From assembly GCF_949628265.1 (NCBI RefSeq), contig NC_088789.1, positions 25,723,883 through 25,787,882 of the forward strand: DNA of 64,000 nucleotides, given 5' to 3'. Origin of the DNA: Cloeon dipterum (Eukaryota > Arthropoda > Insecta > Ephemeroptera > Baetidae). This document shows, piece by piece, positions 36,001-48,300 of the stretch. The first letter of the stretch is position 1; the number at the start of each line of letters is the position of its first letter. The notes beneath the pieces are model-generated. The model made no database searches and was not told where the DNA came from. It was given only the letters and a program-made list of their open reading frames with translations. A program made the translations under genes and the position numbers.

Positions 36001-38940
36001 CCAAGAAAACTCCTGAGGGGAGCCCTAAAAAATCTCTAGAAGCGTTGATGGGTTGTGACGTAAGGCAGGAGCAAGAAAGCCCTAAAAAGCTGTCCCCTAA
36101 GAAAAAGATTGAAGAGAGTCCTAAAAAGAAGATAGTGGAGGTGAATTTGGATTCTTCAGAGTCTGAGGATGAAAAGCCTCAGCGCTCTCCAAAGAAGAAA
36201 TCCCCTGAGAAGAAGTCTCCCAAGGAAAATGTCAAGGGAAGTCCCAGAAAAGAGGAGAAGACGTCAACTACAGAGGTCATGGAAATTGAAGTGGAGCAGC
36301 AGGATGAGGCTCCAAATCCTGATGACGCTGAAATTTCTCAGGAACAAACTCCTACGAAAGAGAAACCTTCAAATGAGTCAGAAGATCGACTCCAAAGCGC
36401 CAGTAAGAGTCTAAAAACTAGACCCTATGTGAGTCCGAAATCAGAAACAGTCTCTCCGAGGAAGACATCTCTGGAGAAAATGTCTGTGGGGAGCCCAATT
36501 CAGGAGCTGTCCATCACAGAAGATCAGAACTCGGATCTAATTCAAGATTCGGCGGATTTGGAGAACACAACAAATGACAAAGAAGAAGAAGAAGCTCTTT
36601 ACGAGTCTCCTAAAAAGGAAAGTCCTAAGAAGGAGCAGAAAAAGTCGACAGAGGCAATGGAAGAGCAGATCCAGGATTCCTCAAAGCCAGCAGAGGAGAA
36701 GGTGTCTCCTGTGAAGAAGGTTTCTCCTGTGAAGGTGTCTCCCGTGAAGAAGGCGTCTCCAAAGAAAGTCTGTAGCCCGATAAAGAAGTCTCTGGCAGAA
36801 CACTTCTTCAACATAGCTGAAGAATCTAAAATTGAGGGTGACGAAGTCGAGGCTCAAGAGTCTGAGAAGATGGAAGTTGATGACCAAGATGTGCCTGACC
36901 GTGAAGACTCGGACGAGGCTCCTGAAGAGGTCAGCGTCAAGTCGTCAAAACAAATCGTGCAGGAGATGATCAAGGACGAAATCAAGGCAAAAGAACACAT
37001 CCGCCAGGAGAAGAAGGAAATTCAGCTGAAAAAGCAGCAAAGGAAGCTGAAACAGAAGGCCAATAAGCTATTGGAAAAAGCTGCTGAACCTGTAGAGGAA
37101 GCTGAAGGTACCGAAGTGGTGGCAGAACCCTCACAACAAATCCTCATCGACAATAATGAGGTGCCTGCGACAGAGGGGGTGGACAAGAAGAAGAAAAAGA
37201 AAAAGAAGAAGAAAATTGCGCCTGCTGGAGATGAAGTTCAGAAGGAGAGAAAACTGTCTGCTGCTGAGGTGTATGCCAAAGAGGCTTCAGAGGTGGTTGC
37301 TGAGGCGAAGAAGAAGAAAAAGAAACCTGCTGGAGAAGAAGTGCAGAAGGAGAGAAAACTGTCTGCTGCTGAGGTGTATGCCAAAGAGGCTTCAGAGGTG
37401 GTTGCTGAGGCGAAGAAGAAGAAGAAACCTGCTGGAGAAGAAGCGCGGGAGGAGAGAAAACTGTCTGCTGCTGAGGTGTACGCCAAAGAGGCTTCAAAGG
37501 TGGTTGTTGAGGCGAAGAAGAAGAAACCTGCTGGAGAAGAAGTGCAGAAGGAGAGAAAACTGTCTGCTGCTGAGGTGTATGCCAAAGAGGATTCAGAGGT
37601 GAATATTGAGATGAAGAAGAAGAAGAAACGGAGGAAGCAGAAGAAGAAGGTCGTCGTCCAGCCTGTGGAAAATGAAAAGACGGAGGCGGAAGAGAAAAAG
37701 AAAGTCGTCGTGCAGCCTTTGGACAATGAAAACACCAAGGAGAAGGAGGAGGACAAGAAAGAAACAGCGGATGCAGACAAAGTGGCCAAAAAGAAGAGGA
37801 AAAGGATAAGATGGAGAGACAGGTCTGCAATGAAATTAGCGAGGGAAGCTGCCAAGCAAAAAGAAGAATCCAATCCGGTTGAAACCGAGGAATCTTCCAC
37901 TCCAACTAAGAATGCAGATGAGAAAGAGGTAGAAAACAACGTCAAGAAGGCCAAAAAGAGGAAGAGGAAGTCGAGGAAATTGACGAATGAAAACACGGAG
38001 CAGGAAGAGGCACCAGCTGCTATCATGGAAAATGGACACAGCGCTGAAGCCCCTAAAAAGAAGAAGAGCAAAATAACTAAAGCAGTTGAGATGATCCAGG
38101 AGGAAGAAGTGGACACAAATGAGCCTCCTGCTAAGAAGAAGAAAAAGAAAAGTAAAAAAGTGGAGCAAGATGAAGCTGTTGAAGATGAAAATGTGGCACC
38201 TGCTGAAGTAGAAACAACTGATGTCTCTAAGAAGGAGACGCTCAAAGCGCGGAAGAACAAGAAATTGAGAGAAAAGCACAAGGCGGCTAAGAAGAAGGGT
38301 TTGGGAGAGAAGAAATCCGCAAAAGCACAAAACCGAGGCGAAAATGATGACGAAACTGGAGGTATAGCAATTTAAATTTTCATGAGATTTAATCAAATTT
38401 CTTATCATTGATGTTTCTATAAGATTTTACCGAGACAGGCATTCAAATGCTGCCCACAAGTGTCCTTGAGAAGCTGGATGATGTCCCTGAAGCTGCTGAG
38501 AAGAAGAATAAGAAGATCAGGAGAGGGCTCAAAAAGAGAGAGCTCGAGGATGAAGCCAAACCAGAGAAGAGGAAAAGTATGTACTAATTTTTATGAGTTG
38601 ATTTTTCAATGAAAGATAAATTTTCTCCAGAGGTGAAACTTACTGATGACTATATTCCACTGGACGTGAATGGAACGACCGACTTTGGGTTGGTTCCTCT
38701 GGAAGACACAATGAAAAGAGGCTTTGTCTCTTCTAAAGAGGCAAGGAAGTGGATAAAAGCACTCAGCATTGGGAAGGTCAACAAAGTTAGTAGTAAGTCT
38801 TGATTATAACAGAAGGGCTTTACACATTCTAAATGTGTCATTCTATTTCAGTCAAGAAAATAAAAAAGATCGAAGTGAAGCTGAAGGCCTCAGGGGTGGC
38901 TGTCCCGAAAGGCTTCAAAGGCGACCAGCAGTTTTCTTGA
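33057..38940 (+). CDS. Lysine-rich SPKK-repeat protein, probably nuclear/nucleolar
   Basis: Eleven exons: 33057-33135, 33204-33394, 33452-33505, 33567-33707, 33765-33815, 33872-33907, 34099-34191, 35454-38361, 38424-38576, 38631-38792 and 38852-38940. Total 3957 nt, 1318 aa, all in phase. Visible features: many SPKK, SPRK and SPVK motifs (minor-groove DNA binding and CDK-type sites), alternating acidic stretches, poly-lysine runs, four tandem repeats containing KERKLSAAEVYAKE (37223-37610), and a less charged C-terminus with DDYIPLDVNGTTDFGLV and FVSSKEARKWIKALSIGK. This composition suits a chromatin or nucleolar scaffold. I do not recognise a family; a relation to Drosophila slender lobes is possible but only a guess. 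It is divergent from NAT10, which may indicate shared regulation. The start is the first ATG of the frame; it precedes a PRKP-type basic N-terminus. Confidence 0.85.
34192..35453 (+). other. Largest intron of the SPKK-repeat gene (1.26 kb)
   Basis: Bounded by ACG followed by GTGAGTTT, and TATGTTTCAG. It contains two similar GC-rich motifs with ACCGGTGGCT followed by GCGTG (34716-34735 and about 34828-34847), and a GC-rich patch at about 34970-35230. That patch is unexplained and may be an old transposon fragment. Confidence 0.5.
37223..37610 (+). repeat. Coding minisatellite, four units of about 110-117 bp
   Basis: Four in-frame copies inside the large exon of the SPKK-repeat gene. Each starts near the codons for VQKERKLSAAEVYAKE and ends in a lysine run followed by PAGEE. 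Units differ mainly by the number of lysine codons (AAG/AAA), consistent with slippage. Confidence 0.9.
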
Positions 38941-39004
38941 GTTCCAGCTATTTTATTTCCTGTATCAACTCTGCGGATAGAGTAACACATTTTGTGTTTT
39001 ACAA

Positions 39005-39010
39005 AATAAA
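39005..39010 (+). terminator. Poly(A) signal of the SPKK-repeat gene
   Basis: AATAAA, 64 bp past the stop codon. The opposing gene's poly(A) signal is at 39036-39041. Confidence 0.7.
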
Positions 39011-39035
39011 ATCAAACTTTTCGTAATCATTCATT

Positions 39036-39041
39036 TTTATT
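39036..39041 (-). terminator. Possible poly(A) signal of the kinase gene
   Basis: TTTATT on the plus strand reads AATAAA on the minus strand, about 300 bp past the short-isoform stop codon. It would make the two converging transcripts abut or overlap. Confidence 0.45.
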
Positions 39042-39339
39042 GATTATGTACATTTATACATTTAGGCCTTACTCGATTAAAAAAATTAATAATATCACGA
39101 AGTAGGATTCGGGTTTGAGAGAGACGAAAAAACTGCACCTACGAGTCACCTTAGAAGTCCAATATGGAATATAAACTTTCGCAAATAAAATCAAGAAGCA
39201 AAATTATCTCGTTGGCGACAAAACATTGAAATAATCTGCAGCAGTTGATTAATGGAACAAAATAATTCAATGAGAGAGAAAGAGTAATCAAGAGGAAGAA
39301 GTCCTGTCTTTTGACACAGTCCGTCGAGCACCCTGACAG

Positions 39340-42300
39340 TCACAGGTCGAGTTTGGCGCCCATTCGCTGCAGGGCGACGATCATGTTGACCGCTTTGGCC
39401 CACCGCTTCTTGATCACGTAGCGCTTCAGCTTGCGCTTGCTCAGCTGCGGTCCCTCAGCGCCAGGGCTGCGCAGGAACGCGTGCTCATTGGCCTCGGACG
39501 CGGTCATGCGCGCGCTGCAAGCAGAAATCAAAGAGCAAAATTAGACAAAACTTAATATAATTTTGGCATTTTTCAACTAGACGAGTGAGATCACTAGGAG
39601 GATTATTTTATTTCAATTGTTGTCTTTTTCTAAAAAGAAAAAAAATACAAGTGGATTTAACATGAAAAATGCTTTAAAATCGAATTTGAAGCGTTTTTTA
39701 ATTTTGAAAATTTGCTTAAAAGTTGTCTTGTGACATGACGTGAGAACTGATGTGAGAGATTCAGAGTGTTATATTTTGTTTTAGAGAAATTCAATAAATT
39801 TTAATTCAATTTTGAAAAAAAAATCATTGCCAATTAAAAATTTCAGGTTATAACTATCAGAATTGCGAAAACTACCCACCGTTGGACTCGTCTCGACCTC
39901 CTCAGATCTGTAGTTTACCCTCCACATATTTCAAACCCTTGCTACAATTTTAATTGTAAAAATGAGCTACTTTTAAAGCATAATATGTGCTTCCTTTGGG
40001 TTTATTTTTTTAAATTACCCAGAACTCATTCTAATTCCCCTTATTTCAAAATTAAAACAGTTTGTTTCTCAACAAAATGTTAAAAGAATGAAAAATTCAA
40101 GCGTTTTAAATTTTTCCTTTTTATCAAGGGGGTTGAAATTTATAGCAGCTTAGGAGCTGAGGGCGAACATTCCCTAAATGATTCAGCTGGCCAGGGAAGG
40201 TTGGGACGACTCTAACGGTAGTTAGTTTTGGCAATTCTGATAAATAGAACCTGAGATTTGGAGTTGCTAATATTTGCGAGACACGAAAGTAAAAAAAAGT
40301 TTTTTTGCAAGTTTTGAAGAGGCATTTCTCGAAAATATCCGCTCTGAAATTATCACATAAGTTTACAAATCTTATGTTACAGGACCACTTTAAACCAAAT
40401 TTTCAAAATTCCATAATCCTGAATTTAAGTCCAAAATTTTAATGAAAAAAATTAACAAGAGAGACCTTTAATCTTCAAATAATGTGGTTTTAGTTCGATC
40501 AGGCTTGGCAAGAGGAATCCAAACTCCAAACACAGCTTAATTTTGAACTTGCACCATAGGGAGATGAGATACTTGAAGTCTCAAAGTTTTCCAAAAGGGT
40601 TGTATCACCCGTTAAAATGAATATGATGTTGATAGCAAATTTTATTACGTAAATCTCCCATTAAAGCCTGCTTTCTGACGTAGAACTCGTTGAGTTTGCT
40701 TGAGCCCATGCTAATTTTGTCCTCCAACTATGATATTTTGTCCACTAAATTTCAATAAAATTCCCTAAAACTAAAACGTGGCATCCAAAGATATATGAAT
40801 CAACTTCAAGGGGCCCTCAGGTTGTGCATTTTAAATATTTAAGACCTCATGCAGATATTATAAAACAAGGAAATTTATAGGGTTGAAAACAAAAACGAAT
40901 ATGTACCCCCACTATGGAAAAAGTTCGTGAAGTGCGGCATCAAAGCGACTTGAGCGGCACAGACTGCTTTTGGCTGGTGGCAACCACTTTTTTGCTACTC
41001 TTGCACTCTGAGCTGGTCGTGGTGGTGGTGGTGGTGCTGCTGCTGCTGACGACGGTGGTGGATCTGCTTGAGGTGTTGCTCGATTCGAAGATGTTGCGCA
41101 TGTTTCTGATGGTGTGCGAGTCGATGTCGATCTCGATCTGTCCCCAGCGCATGCACTTGCGGTTGTCGGTGGCGGTGGAATGCGGCTCCGGCGAGAGGCG
41201 CGTCGGCGACGACGGCGCCGACTGGCTGGACGACGAACTCAGCGAGCGCAGCGGGCTGTCCGGCTTGGCCCTGGGCACGTCGCGGCTCACCTCGGACAGC
41301 CGGAACTTGGGCAGGCTGGTGTTGTTGTTGGCCAGATCGTGCGCGATCAGTCGGCACAGTCGGTCCGACAGCCGTTTGATCTCGTCGGCCAGGTTGAGGC
41401 TCGGCAGGTGCTGGCCGGACACGCGCCGTGAAGACAGGCAGCAGCTGTCCGACGCCCGCCGCTCCGTGGCGAGTCTTTCCATCAGGCGGCTGTGCACGGC
41501 GGTCGGCGCGTCCTGAAAGATGCGGCCCAAATGCACGCCAGAGATCAGTTTTTTGGCTCTTTTTTTACTATACTGCTTTAGAATCTTTGACAGGTAAATT
41601 CGAGGGAGTTTTTGAAATAAATTTATCTATTTGAAAAGTGAGAATTAACGTCTTTAAAGAAAAAGAATGTCATAGAGACTGTAAACAGAATTAAGCACTC
41701 TTAAAAAAGTTGCCGAACGCCTTTTTTAGCCAATTAGAACCCCACGGCGGAAGATCTCTTAAACCATATTCCGCAACCATTAATTTTTTAGTGTCTACTT
41801 GCAGCAAAAGAGATGGTCTTAATGATTTATAATTGCACAAACGCATTAAAAGTTGATTTTAACAGCGAGTGCAAACACTTAAAACGATTTAAATCAATTT
41901 TTAATATGTTTCCGCGATTATATATCGATAGACCAACTATTTTAGCTGCAAGAAGACACCAAATAATTGGTTGGAGAATAAAGAGCGATAACCGAGAGGC
42001 ATGGGGTTTGAAATGCGTTCGGTGACTTTTCTGATAACTCTTATCTCTGATTTAATTCGCTCTCTAGCCAATAAGCAAATATTAATAAAAAAACTCGTGA
42101 GCAATTTATTAAAGGAAAAAAACGTCAGGATTTAGCGCTTTAATTTTTGCAGAAATTAATTTCAGGATATGCGCAGCTATGATTGAGATAAAAATAATTG
42201 CCAAAGTATATAGTAGCCTGGTTTTAATTATATTCAACATATATAGTAAATATTAAAATTTCATGATTCGTGCTCATTTGATGGTCTCCCAATTAGGGAA

Positions 42301-45300
42301 AGCTCAGAAAAAATAGTTGACTGTCTAAAATTAACAGCCCTTACAGCAATTTTTAAACAACTTTTGCCAGGGCGTTTTTTTGGAGATTGAAATTATTTTA
42401 AATCGTAATTTAATTTAACACAGCCGAAGAGAGTCTTACAAATTACATTGGGATCTGCTAAATTTCAGTAAAAAGAGTAAAAATTAAATTAAAATAGTCC
42501 AAAAATCCTGTAAGTTCCTGTTTTGTTTTTATAACATTGTATTCAATTATAATTTTTATTTTTAAATTTAGTTAACCAAAAATTCAATTAAAAAATTGAA
42601 ATAAGCCCTTTTTCAGATTTCTCCTGTCAAAGGGTTCCAGAGCAGTTTAAAATGCGTAGCAACCAGGTTTTTTTCTTGAGCAAAAATCCGATCTGGGGTG
42701 TTTGTTGTACCTGGAAGCTGTAGTGGGTGAACTCCTCGCCGAACTCGAGCACCGAGTCCGGCGAGCTGGGCAGCGAGCTGTGCGGCGAGGGCGAGCACAC
42801 GCGCATCGAGTGGGCCGACTGTCCGGCCGGTGCGACGCAGTTGGACAGCGAGATGCTGTGGCACGCCTGGTCGAACACGTACGGGCTGTTGGGGTGCTCG
42901 CCCCACCGCTCCACGAAGCCGCGCAAGTTCTCCTTGGACACGTCGAGCGGCGGCGGCGACGGCGGCTCCTCGACCACCACGGTCGGCGCCGCGGCCGCCA
43001 CTACGGCGGTCGGCGCGGCGCCCTGCGGCGCCGCCCGCTTCCGCAGCCACGGGTGCGTCAGACACTCGGACGCCGTCAGACGGGCGCTGCTCTCCGGACA
43101 GACAAACAAGCCCGGGTTAGAGAGACACTAGCAAGGCGCAAAAATCCAGATTTGTTTTTTTTTTTGGCATTTTAGCATGCACCAAATGGACGATGTTTTA
43201 TTTTGCGGCTGGCTCCGAATTAGGCCGTCAAATCAAATTTTATTATTTTATAAATACGAGAAAATCTGTTTGGAACTCGCTGTTGGTTGGAAAATAGAGA
43301 ATTCCTGGAAATATTTGGAAAATTTGTGTAAAAATTTGTATTGGTACACCAGCAGCGAGTTACCTACAGATTTTCAAATTTTTAGGGTAAAATTTGGGCT
43401 GACTGCCTAATTAGGACCAACTCTATATGTATGTTTCTTGTTCAACTGGCATGAGTGAATTTTAATTGAATAATATTGTGCTTCGTTTCCGTGTGACACC
43501 TCGGCAGAAAGTTCGTTTTCAACTATCTTTAAACCAAATAGAGAAATGGATTTAAAAATATTGTCCACTCGTTGTTGGAAACGCGTCATATTTTTTTTAT
43601 TTATCATGACCTAATTTCGGATACTCCTGCAAGCCCTATAATCATGATGGCACAAAAATTAAATTAGAACATTCTTTAATCTTGAACAGCTCCGGTTTAA
43701 TTTCGTTGACTTTAGAGATTTTTGTACCGTCTCATAATTAGAAGCCGAATAAACTCGATCGTTTATGATTAAATTCGACGTTTTACCAACCAGGACAAGT
43801 GCACTTAACTTCTCTGCACAATGAAAGAAAATTCAGAATTGAACAATGAAGAATACAGTTCATCAGTTTGAATCACGACATATTTTGTTACATCCGAAAC
43901 GTAATTGACTTTGCTGCCAAGGTGTTGTTTAATTTGTGTTAATGAATAAATAATTATGGATGAGGCAATATTTTATGTAGACGTCAATCTCTACATCAAG
44001 CATTTGCCATTCTTTTTCTAACGATTTTATCTGGTTAGTCACTAGACTATTCTAATCAAAAACAAGCTATATGATATAAAATTAAATAAAATGTGGAGTG
44101 GTCATTTTAGATTATTAAAAAATCGTAGACAAAGAGTGAAAAGATAATTAAATCATTTATGTGTCAACTCGAGAGTTTTACTACATTGGATTTTTCTGCC
44201 AATCTCAATAGAAAAACAATGAAAAAGAGTCCAAAAATTTATTTAAAAATTTGTCCATTAAGTTTTTAAAATTTTTTTATTGTTAATCAACAAATGAATA
44301 ATGTGACAAAAAATTCTAAGCATAACATGACCACGAAAATTTAAATATTGGAAGCAAAAATAAAATGATTTGAAAGCGTTTGATCGAAAAGCTACAAAAA
44401 CAAAATCGACACAAACATTTTTTTCTCCGGAGAGAGGGTTAAAAACGGCAAACCGAGTCATGCGTGGGCTTTTTGTCCATCTGCAATCTCTATATAGTGC
44501 AAAAGATCCGCCTCCACGATTGCTGAGAGTGCGGATCGCGTCTAATGTCGCTCGTGAAAAAGCGGCCGACCAGCTCAGATTGCATCTAAAAGTAGTGCCT
44601 CATCCATGCGTTCGCCAGCAGTTGACTAAGAGAATATTTCTACGTTCTGTTCAGTGTGTTCTTCCCTCCAAAATAAATTAAAAACAAAAAAGAAGATGGA
44701 TGCGTACCTTTGGTCCTTGAGCAGGAGACGCTCGATGAAGTCTTTGGCCTCGGCGGTGATCTCGTTGAACGCCTCGTCGTCGAAGTCGTAGTTGGCGATG
44801 GTCACGTTGGCCATGGTTTCGATATCAGTCTCGCCCATGAATGGCGACAGTCCAGACAGTCTGCGCACCAGAGATTGATGGGCTTCGTTAGTGAGCATGT
44901 TATAATTAAAAGCACGCCGCGTTTTTTTTGCCGATCTGTGATCTACGAGCCATTAGCTGAGTCACGCGCACACAGCCGATTTAATTTTAATTTTCACCGC
45001 GTGTACATATTTCACAGTTGAAGACAAGAATTTAGGGAATGACTTTGAGAATTTCAAATAAAAAATTGGGTCACAAACACGTGTCTACAAAATGTTAATT
45101 TTTATGGAACAATTTCAGACAATTTTGGTTAAACTAACGGCAAATTTGATGTCTTAGGACAAGGTCAAAGGTCACTACTGTTAATTTTGGTTTATAATTT
45201 AAATTTTGGAAATGAGCTCAGGGTTTTGGAACTTTGAAAATGTGCTTAAAAGTTGTCTGATGACATGTGTGTGAACTTTTGTAAAATTTTCAAAGTTATA

Positions 45301-48300
45301 TTTTTATTTTCAAAAACGTATGCATGAAATTTAAAAAACTACGAATGTTTTCGATTTTTGCAGATATTATTAACTCCAAATCTGCAGTTTTAACCATCGG
45401 AATTGACCAGTTGCATAAACCCTTAGTTATTGAAGCCGCCAACAGATGGCGCAACCACAGACTTTCTTAAAAATTTTGTTTTAAGTGGTTTTAAGGCATT
45501 TTTGCTGCGATTTCAGACTCAATGTAGCTATTTTGCTTTTTTTAATTAATTTGCTTTTTTTGACGTGCTGAAAACCAAAATTGGTTTAGCCATTCGCCGT
45601 AGAAACGTTGGAAAAGATTTTTTTATTTCAAAAAATAGTTTTTCACGATTCTACGGCGATTGGCTGAACCGATTTTGGTTTTCAGCACGTCAAAAATTAG
45701 CAAATTAATTGAAGAATGCACAGTAGCTAGATTGAGTCTGAAATCGCAGCGGAAGTGCCTTAAAATCGAAAGTCTACGGTGGCGCCATCTGTTGGCGGCT
45801 TCGAACACTTAGGGTTTATGCAACTGGTGAATTGCGAATGATTTTGGAAAAATAAGATAAAAAATTTGCCACAATTTGAACGCAAAATCTATACCAGAAA
45901 TGCAAAACTTCCATGACAGTAAAAAAGTCGAGCAAAGTCTCTCCGCTCTCAAAAGATAATCGCAGTTTTCTCAAACCCCTGTGCCAATTCGCGAAAAGCG
46001 TCACGAATTACAACCGCTGGCAACTTCTGTTTACAAATCGATCGGTTTGCAAACGCACCACTGTCGGGCTTATTTAAAGCGTTTATTAGCTCCCTCGCGC
46101 CAAATTGCAAAATTCGCTGGCAGCTGCTTTAATTAATTATAGCAGCCACAGCAGGCGGCGGCGATAAATCGGCCCTTCTGGACACCGGATTGTCTCCGCG
46201 CCGACCAGAACGAGAACTATATGAAATGAAGCCTAAACTCACAGCACGTAGCAGATGACCCCGACGGACCACATGTCCGTCCCGAAACCGATCTGGTCGA
46301 AGTTGACCACCTCAGGCGCCACGAACTCCGGAGTGCCGAAAAGCACCTGCAGCTTCTTCCCAGGGTCGAACTTGCGCGCCAAACCGAAGTCGATGATCTT
46401 GATTCGGTTGCCCGCCCGCGTCAGACATAAGATGTTCTCGGGCTGCAAAGATACCGAGTCACGATTTAAAGATTGAACTGAATGCGAAAATACACACACA
46501 GAGAAGTGTGGTGTCTAGAGTGAACTGACCTTCATGTCGAGGTGCAGAATGTTTTGTTTGTGGATGAATTCGACGCCCTCGCATATCTGTCTCATGAACA
46601 CGGCGCACGATTTCTCCGTCAACACGAAGTCGTCGTCAATGACTCGCTCAAACAGCTCGCCACCAGTTATCCTGAAATTTGCAAAAGAGAATTTTCAGCA
46701 AAATGTGTTATTTATAATTTCACACTAAATTAAAATAAGCCTCGTGAGAATTAAAATTGTCATTTGCTCATTTGTAGATGTTTAATCCCAGGATAATTTT
46801 GACCTTTTTCTAATTCTTTGTGTTCAAACATGAATTAAAATTCACTAGGATAAAAGTTTAACTCATTTTAGCAAATTTGAGAAGGCAATTGCTATCTCTG
46901 TGTCCTGTTTATTTTAAATTATAATGTAATTTTTATTCTTTCAGCTTTCCAAAAGATTAATTTTGTTCTTATTTTACGTTCTTTTGGGCTTCTGAATTAT
47001 TCAAAGAAATCAACTATTAGCTATACTCTTAAAGTTTTCATTTTAAAATGCTTTTGGCTCTTGGAAACATAATGAAACATTCTAATTAATGTAATTACTA
47101 CAGTATAAAGTTTTAAAACAAATTAACAAGCCTGCTAGAGGCTCAACAGTTTCCTTTTTTAAAGATGTGGAAACCATGATTTGGCTCCGCGTTGTGGCAC
47201 TGTTTATAAAATTAGAAATAATTTCTTGCAAAATTTGCAATTGATAATTAATTCTATTGCTCATCTGGAAATTAACTGCTAATGGAAACTTACACGAAAA
47301 ACGCGTTGTAATGGTCACTGAGAACAACAGAAACAGCTGGTCTAAAGTCAAACAAAACTCGAGATTTAATGTTCTCTTTCTGTCGCTCTCGCTTTATTTA
47401 TTGCATTTTGCGTATTTTGAGAAGCGGTCGACGTGTTATTACCACTATACTTATCGCCACTAGAGAGAATGAGAGAGAATAAGCAAGCGTCTGGCGCACG
47501 CGACTCGATTGTCGGCCGAGTTGCAACATGTGTGCAACTTTCCGTTGCACTCTTCGTTCTGAAAAGACCGGAATATGAAGATGATAATATGGAGCACGCG
47601 CGGAATAATTAGCACGTCGGTCCATTAGTGGTGGGTGCCCGCACTTGCCGCAATCGTCGGCGGCTTCGTTGCGCAATAATCCGTGCGACTGCACATTTCG
47701 CCAAGTGTAATCTAGCGAGATGCTGTAATTTCTGGATTCCACGCAAAGGATTTAGGGATGGAAATAGTCAAAGGGATTTGGATGATTCTCTTGGAAGGCA
47801 ATCCACTCTCATTTTCAAAGGAAATTTTGCGGCCAACTCTTTGAAATTAATCGTAAAATAATTTATTTATGTACCTTTTATTTTAAAGAGGAATGATACT
47901 GGAAAAGCCTGGAAAATGCTTGTTGCCAATGCATAAACTCGTCCCTTAGGATTCAGTTAAAGCCTAAATTGACCTAAGAAGCAATGTAATTTTTTGAGAA
48001 AATTGGCTGGAAAGTTACCGCGCTTTTCAATGGTAATGGCTGTCTCCTTACTTGAAATCCGATTTAATTTCAAAATCAAGAGTTTCCCCAATAAGTGGCA
48101 CACACCGTTGGACAGATTTTGACGAGAGGAATCGGAATATGCCAAGAAAATATGTTCAATCACTGTACATTTTGGAGAAAATTGGCAAAATTCGAATTTT
48201 TACTGTAGGAAGGTCCTTTTTTACTATTGCAAATGGTTGAACAAATTGTTTATGGCATCCAACAATTCAAATAATTTTCAAATGTTGCCCTGTATAATTC

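Noticed and set aside
37144..38281. Long minus-strand open frames (253 and 347 codons) over the SPKK-repeat exon
   Set aside because: They are shadows of the lysine-rich plus-strand gene: AAG/GAG codons read backwards give CTT/CTC, producing Phe/Ser/Leu runs without domains.
40914..41516. 200-codon plus-strand frame
   Set aside because: Antisense shadow of the kinase long-tail exon, which has splice sites and phase agreement.
42702..43175. Plus-strand frames of 134-157 codons
   Set aside because: Antisense to the GC-rich kinase exon 43089-42711; no independent support.
47398..47742. 114-codon minus-strand frame in a kinase intron
   Set aside because: Contains a hydrophobic stretch but has no conserved motif and no splice sites linking it to the kinase exons in phase.
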